A stretch of 64,000 nt of DNA from Buttiauxella warmboldiae. GTDB lineage: Bacteria > Pseudomonadota > Gammaproteobacteria > Enterobacterales > Enterobacteriaceae. A program made the position numbers and the translations under genes. Location: the NCBI RefSeq assembly GCF_003818135.1, contig NZ_RPOH01000003.1:1-64000 (forward strand). The letters run 5' to 3'. The notes under the pieces are model-generated. The model did no database searches and had not been told where the DNA came from. It worked only from the letters and a program-made list of their open reading frames with translations. Each line of letters begins with the position of its first letter. Position 1 is the stretch's first letter. Of the stretch, positions 10,251 through 19,089 are shown piece by piece.

Positions 10251-10284
10251 CCTCACCCGACCCTCTCCTGAGGGCCGGGTGAGG
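10251..10284. repeat. CCTCACCC-type palindromic unit between hemL and fhuB
   Basis: CCTCACCCG (10251-10259) pairs with CGGGTGAGG (10276-10284), with a second inner CCCTC/GAGGG pairing. The two flanking genes converge on it. There is no long T-run, so a REP-like unit is more likely than a simple terminator. Related units occur at about 28660, 29473, 35156 and 37835. Confidence 0.65.
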
Positions 10285-10291
10285 GCAAAAC

Positions 10292-12268
10292 TTACCGCGT
10301 CTGCTTACGCAGCAAATAGATGAAGTATGGCGCGCCGATAAACGTCGCCAGCAACCCGGCTGGAACCTGATCCGGGAACAAAATCATTCTCCCGCACCAG
10401 TCCGCCGCCACCATCAGCATGCCACCTAATAACGCCGACATCATCAGCTGCGGCATCGCACGCCTGAACCCCAGCATGCGCGCAATATGCGGCGCCATTA
10501 AGCCAACAAAACTTAGCGGGCCGACGGTCATAGTCGCGGCTGCGGTTAACGTTGCCGCCAATAATAACAGCGCAAAACGAGATGGCGTCAGCGCCATACC
10601 GATGGCGCGCGCGGTCGCTCCACCTAGCGGAAGTATTGTTAGCCAACGGCGACACAGCGGCGTCAGGGCAAATAAAATCACCATCAGGATAAGCGTTCTG
10701 ACGGCCTGGTCGCCGGTTACGTTATAGGTTGAACCGGAAATCCAGGTGAGGATCCCCGCCATCCGCGGGTCGCCGCTCGCCATCAACAGCATTAGCAACA
10801 TGGTAAACGCGGTGCTCAGCGCCATCCCCGCCAGCAGCATGCGCTGCGGCGAAAAACCGCCACGGCTGGCAGTCACCATAATCACCAGAAGCGTGACTGC
10901 CGCTCCGAGGCTGCCCGCCGGGAATAGCCACCCGAAGGCATTTCCCGGCACGATGAACAGCATCACCACCACGCCGAAAGCTGCGCCAGAGCTGATCCCT
11001 AACACTTCAGGGCTTGCCATGGCATTGCCCGTCAAACGCTGAATCACACTACCCGCCACCGCCAGCATCATGCCCGCCGTGAGGGCGGCTAATACGCGCG
11101 GCCAGCGCCACTGCAATAAATCATGGAACATCGCCCAGTTCCAGCTGTGGGCATCGCGCCCCAGCGTTAGCGCAGTAACGATAACCAACGCCAGCACGCC
11201 GCTGCCAATTAACAGCCACCAGCCTAAATGCTGGCGCTCAGCGGGAACGTTATCGCCCTGGTTCATCGCGGGCTGACCCACAGTTCGCAACCGCGGCAGC
11301 AGCCACAGCAGCAACGGCGCACCAATCAGAGCCGTTACCGTACCGGTAGAAATTTCACGCCACGCGCTGGCAAGCCAGATAACGGATTGATCCGACAGCC
11401 ACAGAATCAATGCCCCGATCAGCGGCGCGAGGAATAATCTCGCCACCAGCCGGCGCGCACCCAACATTTTCGCCAGCAGCGGAGCAAACAGGCCGATAAA
11501 GCCGATAATCCCGACCGCATTAACCAGCAGCGCACTAATGGCGATAGCCAGCACCAGCGTCGCCAGGCGCACCATGGATAACGCCAGACCCAGGTTACGC
11601 GCCACGCCATCGTCAAGCCCCATCAATGTGAGCGGGCGCAGCAGCAACAGCGTTAATAACAAACCACCGACAAGGCGCGGCCACAGGTCGTTAACGATAT
11701 TCCAGTCCTGCTGGTTCAGCGAACCGGTGCTCCACAGGAACATGTTCTGCAGCTGGTCATGATGGAAGATAGCCAGCAGTTGATTCACCGCGCCGCAGTA
11801 CAGGCTCAGCACCAGACCGGCCAGGATCAGCGTTACAGGCGACAGACGTTTCCCCCAGGCGACACCGAAGACCAGTAAACCAACTACGCCTGCGCCGATT
11901 AACGCGGCAAATTGTTGCGTTGCAAAGCCGCCGGGCAGCGCCCACAGCGTCGCCACGGTAATCCCTAACTGCGCGCCGCTCGCCACCCCAAGCGTGGTTG
12001 GCTCGGCAAGCGGGTTACGCAAAACCTGCTGGAACAGCACGCCCACCAGCCCAAGCCCTGCCCCAACCAGCAAAGAAATGGCCAGCCGCGGCAGCAAGCT
12101 GTAGTGGAATAACATCTGGTTGATGTCATCAATATTGGGCTGCCACCAGGCGGCGCTCCACAGCGCAGAAGGCAGTTGCGCATTCAGGTTGTGCAGGGTT
12201 AAGACGCTGGCAATAACAAATAGCAGCGATAACAGCAGCGCCGGGAACAAAGCATAGCGATGTCTCAT
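10292..12268 (-). CDS. fhuB: Fe3+-hydroxamate ABC transporter permease FhuB
   Basis: FhuB is the inner-membrane channel for ferrichrome and other iron(III)-hydroxamates. At 658 aa (E. coli 660) it is a tandem fusion of two FecCD-type permease halves, each with about 10 transmembrane helices; the halves join near residue 330 and each carries the typical G-x-NPLAxP-type motif (LRNPLAEPTTLG and GNAMASPEVLG). It partners FhuD (substrate) and FhuC (ATPase). Its ATG overlaps the fhuD stop by four bases (ATGA), indicating translational coupling. It is the last gene of the fhu operon. Confidence 0.96.
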   Translation of the reverse strand: MRHRYALFPALLLSLLFVIASVLTLHNLNAQLPSALWSAAWWQPNIDDINQMLFHYSLLPRLAISLLVGAGLGLVGVLFQQVLRNPLAEPTTLGVASGAQLGITVATLWALPGGFATQQFAALIGAGVVGLLVFGVAWGKRLSPVTLILAGLVLSLYCGAVNQLLAIFHHDQLQNMFLWSTGSLNQQDWNIVNDLWPRLVGGLLLTLLLLRPLTLMGLDDGVARNLGLALSMVRLATLVLAIAISALLVNAVGIIGFIGLFAPLLAKMLGARRLVARLFLAPLIGALILWLSDQSVIWLASAWREISTGTVTALIGAPLLLWLLPRLRTVGQPAMNQGDNVPAERQHLGWWLLIGSGVLALVIVTALTLGRDAHSWNWAMFHDLLQWRWPRVLAALTAGMMLAVAGSVIQRLTGNAMASPEVLGISSGAAFGVVVMLFIVPGNAFGWLFPAGSLGAAVTLLVIMVTASRGGFSPQRMLLAGMALSTAFTMLLMLLMASGDPRMAGILTWISGSTYNVTGDQAVRTLILMVILFALTPLCRRWLTILPLGGATARAIGMALTPSRFALLLLAATLTAAATMTVGPLSFVGLMAPHIARMLGFRRAMPQLMMSALLGGMLMVAADWCGRMILFPDQVPAGLLATFIGAPYFIYLLRKQTR

Positions 12269-13164
12269 GCCCGGCTCCCTATGGCTTTAGCCAGCATGGT
12301 GGTGAAATTCATAGCGGAGAGCGTCGCCCCATAAAGCCATACTGCCGGCACACGCTGGAAACGGTTTTGCCGCACGAACGGCATCGCCTTCCACAGCGGC
12401 GTTGCCGCTACGCGCGCCATTTCTGCATCGTTATTGTGATCAAAACAGATAACGTCGGCATCTTTAACGGCGGCCAGGCGCTCAAGCCCCACTACCGCGC
12501 TGCCCCAGAAATTAGTTTCGCCGGACCATGCGTTTTTCACGCCCAGCAGATCCATGACCTGTTGGAACAGACTGCTTTTGCCGATAATCAACGCATGGCG
12601 GGGATCTAACAGCGTCATCAGCAACACGGGTTTATCGCCGCGTCCGGCAAAGCGGGGCTTCATCCGCTCAATAAACTGGTCGAACTTCAGCAGGTGATCG
12701 CTTGCCGCCTGCTGCATACCCAGCATCTCACCCAGTTCGGTTAAGGACTGACGAGCCACGGACAGCGGTTTGCCGGAGGCATCGTTAAAATTGAACCCCA
12801 AACCTGGTGCAATACGCGCCATCTTTTCCGGCGACGGGCCATAGCCTGCGGAATAGAGAATCAGCGAGGGTTTTAACTGCGTGAGCAGCTCAAGATTAGG
12901 CTCGGTACGCAAACCCACGTCAATAATGCCATCCGGCAATTTTGGCTCGCCGACCCAGGTCTGGTAATTAGCGATATCCGCCATGGCATACGGCGTGACG
13001 CCAAGCGCCAGTATCAGCTCTACCGGCAGCCATTCCAGCGCCACAATACGCTGCGGATCGATTACAGCCGCGTGCGTATTATCCATTTTGAACAATAACG
13101 GAGAGAGCGCCAGCGCCGCCAGCAGCTGGCGACGGCTTATCAAAGGATTAATCAGCTCGCTCAT
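12265..13164 (-). CDS. fhuD: Fe3+-hydroxamate-binding periplasmic protein FhuD
   Basis: FhuD binds ferric hydroxamates in the periplasm and docks on FhuB. The 299-aa precursor carries a twin-arginine-type signal (SRRQLLAALALSPLL, residues ~10-24) followed by an A-x-A-like cleavage region near residue 33 (THAA), in line with Tat export of E. coli FhuD. The mature part has the helical-backbone class III fold with IVALEWLPVELILALG and GLRTEPNLELL. Its start overlaps the fhuC stop by one base (TGATG) and its stop overlaps the fhuB start. Confidence 0.96.
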   Translation of the reverse strand: MSELINPLISRRQLLAALALSPLLFKMDNTHAAVIDPQRIVALEWLPVELILALGVTPYAMADIANYQTWVGEPKLPDGIIDVGLRTEPNLELLTQLKPSLILYSAGYGPSPEKMARIAPGLGFNFNDASGKPLSVARQSLTELGEMLGMQQAASDHLLKFDQFIERMKPRFAGRGDKPVLLMTLLDPRHALIIGKSSLFQQVMDLLGVKNAWSGETNFWGSAVVGLERLAAVKDADVICFDHNNDAEMARVAATPLWKAMPFVRQNRFQRVPAVWLYGATLSAMNFTTMLAKAIGSRA

Positions 13165-13961
13165 CAGTAGACAAAGCTTACCGGAGCCGCGCCCGCCGGA
13201 TGTGGCAGAATGCCCATTGGAATACCGTAAATCTGCTCAAGCGTGGCGCTTTGCATTAATTCAGCCGGGCTGCCCTGGGCAATCATTTCACCAGCGCGCA
13301 GCGCCACGAGGCGATCACAGTAGCGAGCCGCCATATTGATATCGTGCAGAACGGCAATCACCGTCAGCCCTCGCTGCTGGCTCAGACGATGAATAAGCGC
13401 CAGCACGTCCACCTGGTGGGCGATATCCAGCGCCGAGGTCGGTTCATCCAGCAGCAGGCAGCGGCTGTCCTGCGCCACCAGCATGGCAATCCACGCCCGC
13501 TGGCGTTCGCCGCCGGAGAGGCTGTCTACCAGGCGATGGGCAAAAGGTTTCAGCCCGACCAGCGTAATGGCCTCTTCCACCAGTTCCCTGTCGGCTGCGC
13601 CAAAACGGCCAAGCGCGCCGTGCCACGGGTAACGACCAATCGCCACCAGCTCACGCACCGTCATACCTTCTGCTGCCGGGAGCTGCTGCGGCAAATAGGC
13701 GACTTTGCGCGCAAACTCCTTGCTGCTCCAGCTATCCAGAGCCCGATCGTTAAGGTTGATCTCCCCGGCAGAGGATTTCTGGTGGCGCCCCAGCATTTTC
13801 AGCAATGTCGATTTGCCGGAGCCATTGTGGCCAATCAGGCCCGTGACTTTGCCAACCGGAAAGGTCATCGTCAGAGGGTGGAGAAGCGTGCGGCCGGGTA
13901 CGCGAAAGGTTACGTCAGCCAGGCTAAACGTGGTATCGGGATGAAGGTGTTTGTCCTGCAT
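13164..13961 (-). CDS. fhuC: Fe3+-hydroxamate ABC transporter ATP-binding protein FhuC
   Basis: FhuC is the cytoplasmic ATPase that drives FhuB. It shows Walker A GHNGSGKST, Q-loop YLPQQ, signature LSGGERQR, Walker B LLLDEPTSALD and switch HDINMA. The frame is open further upstream (14063), but starting at the ATG at 13961 gives 265 aa, exactly the E. coli length, with MQDKHLHPDTTF aligning to the E. coli N terminus; an alternative ATG lies 9 bases upstream. It is the second gene of fhuACDB, separated from fhuA by 47 bases that hold a strong hairpin. Confidence 0.95.
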   Translation of the reverse strand: MQDKHLHPDTTFSLADVTFRVPGRTLLHPLTMTFPVGKVTGLIGHNGSGKSTLLKMLGRHQKSSAGEINLNDRALDSWSSKEFARKVAYLPQQLPAAEGMTVRELVAIGRYPWHGALGRFGAADRELVEEAITLVGLKPFAHRLVDSLSGGERQRAWIAMLVAQDSRCLLLDEPTSALDIAHQVDVLALIHRLSQQRGLTVIAVLHDINMAARYCDRLVALRAGEMIAQGSPAELMQSATLEQIYGIPMGILPHPAGAAPVSFVY

Positions 13962-13980
13962 GGTAGCCATCTTGGTTGAT

Positions 13981-14000
13981 GGGCACGGCGAACCGTGCCC
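13981..14000 (-). promoter_or_regulatory. Intercistronic hairpin between fhuA and fhuC
   Basis: On the minus strand GGGCACGG-TTCG-CCGTGCCC forms a perfect 8-bp stem with a UUCG tetraloop. No T-run follows, so it probably does not terminate. In this position it could block 3' exonucleases and leave fhuA mRNA more abundant than fhuCDB. That role is inferred. Confidence 0.6.
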
Positions 14001-14008
14001 GAATACAC

Positions 14009-16264
14009 TTAGAAGCGGAAGGTTGCCGTCGCAACCACCTGACGCTCTGCGCCCCAGAAGCAACCGTAAGTATTGAAGCAGCTGGCAACGTATTCACGAT
14101 CGAACAGGTTATTGACGTGAACAGCTACGTTGGAACCAGCCATGCCAACACGCGCCAGATCGTAGCGCACCAAGGCATCGACTACAGTATAACTTCCCAC
14201 TTTGAAGGAGTTCGCCGGGTCGCCATAGCTGGAGCCGGTAAAGCGTCCGCCAGTGCCTAAAGTCAGACCAGACAGTGCTCCATCAAAGAAGGTGTAGTCG
14301 GCCCACAGTGAAGCCATATGTTTTGGCACCTGTGCTGGCGTGTTGCCTTTGTAGTTGGTATCTGTGGTGTACTCAGCCTCGGTGTAGGTGTAAGAACCTA
14401 CTACGTTTACGCTCGCAGACAGTGCCGCTTTCGCTTCAACTTCAACACCACGCGCACGAATTTCGCCACCTTCAACCGAGAAGAATGAGCCCGCAGGGTC
14501 AGCCATCAGGTTGTTGGTTTTGGTGAGCTGATACACCGCGCCGGTCAGCACGACAGGACGGTCTTCCGGTACGTACTTCACGCCCGCTTCGTACTGTTTG
14601 CCTTTCGACGGCGCGAAGATGCTGCCATTCTGGCCCACGGTAGAAGCCGGTTCGAAAGACTCGCTGTAGCTGAAGTACGGGGTCACGCCGTTGTCGAACA
14701 GGTAGTTAACACCGCCGCGCCAGGTAAACTCGTTATCATTGCGCGAGTGCTGGACATCCTCTTCACGATCCAGCGAATCCTGCTCCGCCCAGTCGTAACG
14801 GCCGCCCAGGGTCACCAGCACCTTGTCCCACTGCGCCTGATCCTGCACGTACACGCCGGTCTGTTTCTGCTTATTCAGCACCCGGTAAGCCTTACCTGGG
14901 CCGGGGTGAGCGCCAAAATCAAAGTCACTGCGGTCAAGGTCATTGATATCCGATGAAGCCACAGAACCCGCCCAGCCAAACCAAGAGTTGATGTCGTTAC
15001 GCATGCGCATAAAGTCGACGCCAGTCAGCAGGGTGTGGTCCACGGAGCCGGTAGCAAAGGTGCTTTGCAATTGGGTATCAACCGCGAAGTTTTCTAATTT
15101 CTCGTAGTCGTCCACATAACGGCGCGTCAGGGTGTGGCCCCATTCTGACGGCGCGATGGTTGCGCATGGGCCGTTAGCCGGATCGCCGGTGTAAAGCGGG
15201 TCAGAACACATCCCATAACCGTACACGCTATTCTGCGACACTTTAACTTGCGCGTAACGCAGGTTCTGACGCACCGCGAAGGTATCGTTGAATTCGTGGT
15301 CGAAGCTGTAGCCGACCATTTTCTCATTACGAGAATAGGTGTTATTCTTCGCGCCTTCATTGAAGTCAGTAGACAGACGATCGCCGTTTGGCAGCGGTTC
15401 GACCGTTCCCTCTTTTGGTAGCCAGCCGTAGTAACCAGTTTCCGGTTCGTTCTGGAAGTAAGACAAGAAGGTAAAGTTAGTTTTGTCATCCGGACGCCAT
15501 GAGAAAGACGGCGCGATGGTATAACGCTGTTCTTCCGCGCCTTCCTGCTGTGCATTAGCTGAACGCGCCAGACCGGTTAAACGATATGAATACACGCCAT
15601 CATCATCCAGAGCATCGCTGAAATCAAAACCGGTCTGGAACAGACTATTTGTTCCCATTTTGAACTGAATTTCTTTCAGCGGCTCAGTGGTTGGGCGCTT
15701 ACTTACCATGTTCAACAAACCACCAGGGCTGCTTTTTCCGTACAGAACGGAAACCGGGCCACGCATGATTTCAGCGCGCTCCAGCATATAAGGATCTACC
15801 ACCGCGTCGTTATAGAAGTTGCCCTGCATCTTCATACCATCGAGGTAGTTATTCTGACTCTGACCATCGGCCGCAAATCCGCGAATCACCAAATAGTCAT
15901 AGGTATTTGAAGCACCACGAGTTCCTACTGCAACGCCTGGGGTATAGCTCAATGCTTCTTTCACCGATCTAGGTTGATGCAACGCCATCTCTTCGGCGGT
16001 CACCACAGAAATAGACTGAGGTACCTTTTCAATAGGCGTATCGGTTTTGGTCCCGGTAGCAGACTGACGCGCTGCGATCGTGGCCGCAGGTCCCCAGGAA
16101 CTTTCTTGCGGAGCTGTGGAAGAAACAGTGATGGTGTCTTCTTTGGTGGTTGTGTTATCTGCAGCAAAAGCGGGTACGCTCACGCCACTGACGGCGGCGG
16201 CAACAAAAAATGCAAGCTTACGGATTGAGGTATTAACTGGTTGTCCAGTAATTGAACGCGCCAT
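14009..16264 (-). CDS. fhuA: Ferrichrome outer-membrane TonB-dependent receptor FhuA
   Basis: FhuA is the 22-strand outer-membrane beta-barrel that imports ferrichrome using TonB energy and is a common phage and colicin M receptor. The precursor is 751 aa (E. coli 747). It has a signal peptide (about 1-33, ending AFAA), the TonB box EDTITV just after it, a plug domain (ATIAARQSATGTKTDTPIEKVPQSISVVT) and the barrel, ending in the terminal TATFRF. Surface loops around residues 280-340 and 430-480 differ most from E. coli, as expected from phage selection. The frame is open upstream, but MARS at 16264 is the family start. A Fur box overlaps the promoter region. Confidence 0.97.
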   Translation of the reverse strand: MARSITGQPVNTSIRKLAFFVAAAVSGVSVPAFAADNTTTKEDTITVSSTAPQESSWGPAATIAARQSATGTKTDTPIEKVPQSISVVTAEEMALHQPRSVKEALSYTPGVAVGTRGASNTYDYLVIRGFAADGQSQNNYLDGMKMQGNFYNDAVVDPYMLERAEIMRGPVSVLYGKSSPGGLLNMVSKRPTTEPLKEIQFKMGTNSLFQTGFDFSDALDDDGVYSYRLTGLARSANAQQEGAEEQRYTIAPSFSWRPDDKTNFTFLSYFQNEPETGYYGWLPKEGTVEPLPNGDRLSTDFNEGAKNNTYSRNEKMVGYSFDHEFNDTFAVRQNLRYAQVKVSQNSVYGYGMCSDPLYTGDPANGPCATIAPSEWGHTLTRRYVDDYEKLENFAVDTQLQSTFATGSVDHTLLTGVDFMRMRNDINSWFGWAGSVASSDINDLDRSDFDFGAHPGPGKAYRVLNKQKQTGVYVQDQAQWDKVLVTLGGRYDWAEQDSLDREEDVQHSRNDNEFTWRGGVNYLFDNGVTPYFSYSESFEPASTVGQNGSIFAPSKGKQYEAGVKYVPEDRPVVLTGAVYQLTKTNNLMADPAGSFFSVEGGEIRARGVEVEAKAALSASVNVVGSYTYTEAEYTTDTNYKGNTPAQVPKHMASLWADYTFFDGALSGLTLGTGGRFTGSSYGDPANSFKVGSYTVVDALVRYDLARVGMAGSNVAVHVNNLFDREYVASCFNTYGCFWGAERQVVATATFRF

Positions 16265-16291
16265 GATGGTTTCTCTGATGAAGTAACGAAT

Positions 16292-16320
16292 GATAACGTA
16301 AACGATAATTATTATTATGC
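16292..16320 (-). promoter_or_regulatory. Fur box of the fhuACDB operon
   Basis: The + strand reads GATAACGTAAACGATAATT (16292-16310), continuing into GATAATTATTATTATG. These are overlapping GATAAT-type hexamers of the Fur consensus, 28 bases upstream of the fhuA ATG, and match the E. coli fhuA operator closely. It predicts iron repression of the operon. Confidence 0.85.
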
Positions 16321-16419
16321 CCGCAGAATAATAGACGAAAGGGAAAGCGCATAGCAAGCAGATCACACTGCTTCACAGCGTGAGGGAATAATAATTAACC
16401 AGAGAAACAGCATGGATTT

Positions 16420-16457
16420 AACAAAAAAGAAAAGCCCTCGTTAAAAACGGGGGCTTT
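16420..16457 (-). terminator. Rho-independent terminator of mrcB
   Basis: On the minus strand an 11-bp stem AAAGCCCCCGT/ACGAGGGCTTT (one G-T pair; 16447-16457 with 16431-16441) is followed by TTCTTTTTTG. It lies 19 bases beyond the mrcB stop. Confidence 0.85.
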
Positions 16458-16475
16458 ATCAGAATACGGCAGGTA

Positions 16476-19010
16476 TTAATTCCCGCCGAACATATCCTTG
16501 ATCCAACCGGCAACACCATCACTTTTTTCTGGTTGCGGTTGCTGTTGTTGCTGCGGCTGTTGTTGCGGCTGCTGCGACGATTGATCAAACGGGTTATTGT
16601 TCTGCTCAATCTGCTGGCTTTGCTGACACAAGCCATCCGGATTGGTGGTCCACACTGGCAGCACACGATCGCTACCGCCGCCACACTGGAAGTAGCCCGC
16701 GCTATCAACGCCCATATCGACGATATCTTCCGGCGGGTTAAGCACCAGCGGTATTGGCGTCTGGTTTGCAAGGTAGCGCTGATAGAGCGACATCGCACCG
16801 CTTGCGCCGTACAGCCTGGTTGGCTGGTTGTTATCGCGTCCTACCCAGGTGATGGTCACTTCTTTGCCATCAATCCCGGCAAACCAGGTGTCCACGTTGT
16901 TGTTAGTGGTCCCCGTTTTACCCGCTAAATGCAGCTGCGGATATTTTCCGCCTAACGCACGCCCCGTCCCGCGAGCCATAACCTGCTGCATGGTATACAG
17001 CGTCATGTAGGCTGCCTGCGGAGGAACGGCCTGTTCGGCCTGCGGGAAGCTTTGATACAGCACGGTGCCGTCTTCGGCGATAACCGAACGCAATGCCGAA
17101 AGCGTGGCGCGATTACCGCCGCTGGCAATGGTCTGGAAGGCCTGAGCTACCTCAATCGGCGTCAGGTTCAGCGCCCCCAGCAACATTGCCGGAACCGGGT
17201 GAAGCTGCTCTTTCGGCACCCCAAGCTTAATCCAGGTATCGGTGACCGCAGGCAAGCCCAGCGCCATCCCCAGGTTCACCGTTGGCACGTTCATCGAACG
17301 CGCCAGCGCATCGACTAACATCACCTGCCCGCTGTAGCGACGATCGTCGTTCTGCGGTGACCACACTTGCCCATTCGGCTGTTTCAGGGCAATAGGCGCA
17401 TCGGCAATCCAGGTATTCAGGCGGTAGCTATCCGGCTGGCTTAACGCCGTCAGATAGGTCGCAGGTTTAGCCAGAGAGCCGATTGAACGGCGCGCCTGCA
17501 TCGCACGGTTGAAGCCTGCAAACTGTGTTTCTGAGCCGCCAACCATGGCGCGCACTTCGCCGGTCGAACGGTCAACAATCACCATAGCCGCTTCAAGATC
17601 TTTCAGCTTACGGGAAGTACGCAGTACCGGGATCCCTTCTCTCACCGCTTTTTCTGCCGCATCCTGGGAAACGGAGTCAAACGTAGTAAAGATCTTCACG
17701 CCGGACAGGTCTTTAACTTTATCGCCAAGTTTTGTCTGGAGTTCGTTGCGCACCATCTGCATAAACGCAGGCTGTGGCGAAATCACACCACCGCGCGGCT
17801 GAACACCCAGGGGGCGCGCGCTCAGCATGTCGTAAAGTTCCTGGTCGATAACCTTCTGCTCTTGCAGCAGGCGCAGCACCAGGTTACGACGCTCCAGCGC
17901 CAGTTTCGGGTTACGCCACGGGTTATAAATCGATGCGCCTTTCACCATGCCTACCAGCAGCGCCTGCTGGTCAAGGCTCAGCTCTTCTACCGGACGGCCA
18001 AAGTAGTAGAGGCTCGCCAGCGGGAAGCCGCGAATCTCGTTATCGCCGCTCTGGCCGAGATACACCTCGTTCAGATACAGCTCAAGAATGCGATCTTTAC
18101 CGTAACGCGCGTCCATGATCAGCGCCATGTACGCTTCGTTCGCTTTACGCCAGTAAGAACGTTCGCTCGACAGGAACAGGTTCTTAACCAACTGCTGCGT
18201 CAGCGTACTTGCGCCCTGCACGGTACGCCCGGCGGTCAGGTTCGCCAGCACCGCGCGGCCAATGGAGAAGAAGCTGATCCCATCGTGCTCGTAGAAATGG
18301 CGGTCTTCGGTGGCGATCAGCGTATCAACCAGCAGCTCCGGGAAACCGGTGCGCGGCACGAACAGACGCTGCTCGCCATTCGGTGAAGAGAGCATGGTTA
18401 TCAGGCGCGGATCCAGACGGAAGAAACCGAAGCTACGGTTGTTATCCATATTCTGGATCGATTCCAGATGGTCGCCATCAAACACCAGACGCGCGCGGAT
18501 CTGCCCTTCTTTACTGTCAGGAAAATCGAACGGACGGCGGATCATCTCGATGCTGTTGCCCTGCACCGTAAATTCACCAGGCCGCGTCATACGCGTCACC
18601 TGGCGGTACTGTGTGGCCTCCAGCAGGTTAACCATCTCTTTTTTGCTGTACGGCATATCCGGCTCAAGGTTGACCATCCGGCCATACACCGCCGCGGGCA
18701 GCTGCCAGACTTTGCCATCAATACGGCTGCGGATCTTCTGGTCAAGATAGACGCCGTAAATCACTAACAGCACTACAAAAACCACCAACAGTTTTACCAG
18801 GAACCACAGCCAGCGGCGTTTTTTACGCGGCGGGCGGCCGTTACCGCTGCCTTTTCCTTTACGTGGTGGCATCGGCTCCTCGTCATCATAGTCATCGTCG
18901 TAATCCGCATCGAACTCCTCTTCCCGGACCCGACGGCGGCTGACATTCTCTTTTACGGGACGTGTGGGTTTTCCTTTACGTCCAATCGGTTCGCGGTCAT
19001 TCCCCGCCAT
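16476..19010 (-). CDS. mrcB: Penicillin-binding protein 1B (bifunctional transglycosylase/transpeptidase)
   Basis: PBP1b polymerises and cross-links peptidoglycan and is activated by LpoB. From the ATG at 19010 the protein has 844 aa, as in E. coli: a basic/acidic cytoplasmic tail (1-60), one transmembrane helix (~64-87), the UB2H domain (~110-195), the GT51 domain with [10 protein letters not shown] (catalytic Glu near 233), the transpeptidase domain with [10 protein letters not shown] (nucleophile Ser near 510) and KTGTTNN, and a Q-rich C-terminal tail. A GGTGGAG ribosome site precedes the ATG. The frame is open upstream into hrpB, so PBP1b could also be made as the tail of a HrpB fusion; the gene itself looks intact. 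Confidence 0.96.
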   Translation of the reverse strand: MAGNDREPIGRKGKPTRPVKENVSRRRVREEEFDADYDDDYDDEEPMPPRKGKGSGNGRPPRKKRRWLWFLVKLLVVFVVLLVIYGVYLDQKIRSRIDGKVWQLPAAVYGRMVNLEPDMPYSKKEMVNLLEATQYRQVTRMTRPGEFTVQGNSIEMIRRPFDFPDSKEGQIRARLVFDGDHLESIQNMDNNRSFGFFRLDPRLITMLSSPNGEQRLFVPRTGFPELLVDTLIATEDRHFYEHDGISFFSIGRAVLANLTAGRTVQGASTLTQQLVKNLFLSSERSYWRKANEAYMALIMDARYGKDRILELYLNEVYLGQSGDNEIRGFPLASLYYFGRPVEELSLDQQALLVGMVKGASIYNPWRNPKLALERRNLVLRLLQEQKVIDQELYDMLSARPLGVQPRGGVISPQPAFMQMVRNELQTKLGDKVKDLSGVKIFTTFDSVSQDAAEKAVREGIPVLRTSRKLKDLEAAMVIVDRSTGEVRAMVGGSETQFAGFNRAMQARRSIGSLAKPATYLTALSQPDSYRLNTWIADAPIALKQPNGQVWSPQNDDRRYSGQVMLVDALARSMNVPTVNLGMALGLPAVTDTWIKLGVPKEQLHPVPAMLLGALNLTPIEVAQAFQTIASGGNRATLSALRSVIAEDGTVLYQSFPQAEQAVPPQAAYMTLYTMQQVMARGTGRALGGKYPQLHLAGKTGTTNNNVDTWFAGIDGKEVTITWVGRDNNQPTRLYGASGAMSLYQRYLANQTPIPLVLNPPEDIVDMGVDSAGYFQCGGGSDRVLPVWTTNPDGLCQQSQQIEQNNNPFDQSSQQPQQQPQQQQQPQPEKSDGVAGWIKDMFGGN

Positions 19011-19089
19011 TGCTTTCTCCACCAAAAATAAGGCGCCAGGCCTGATTTTCCTTTCTTTCGCTAAACGCAAAAGAGGAAATCTCTCAAAG

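Noticed and set aside
13962-14063. Extended fhuC N terminus from 14063
   Set aside because: It would translate back through the UUCG hairpin and the fhuA 3' end; the 265-aa form matches the family.
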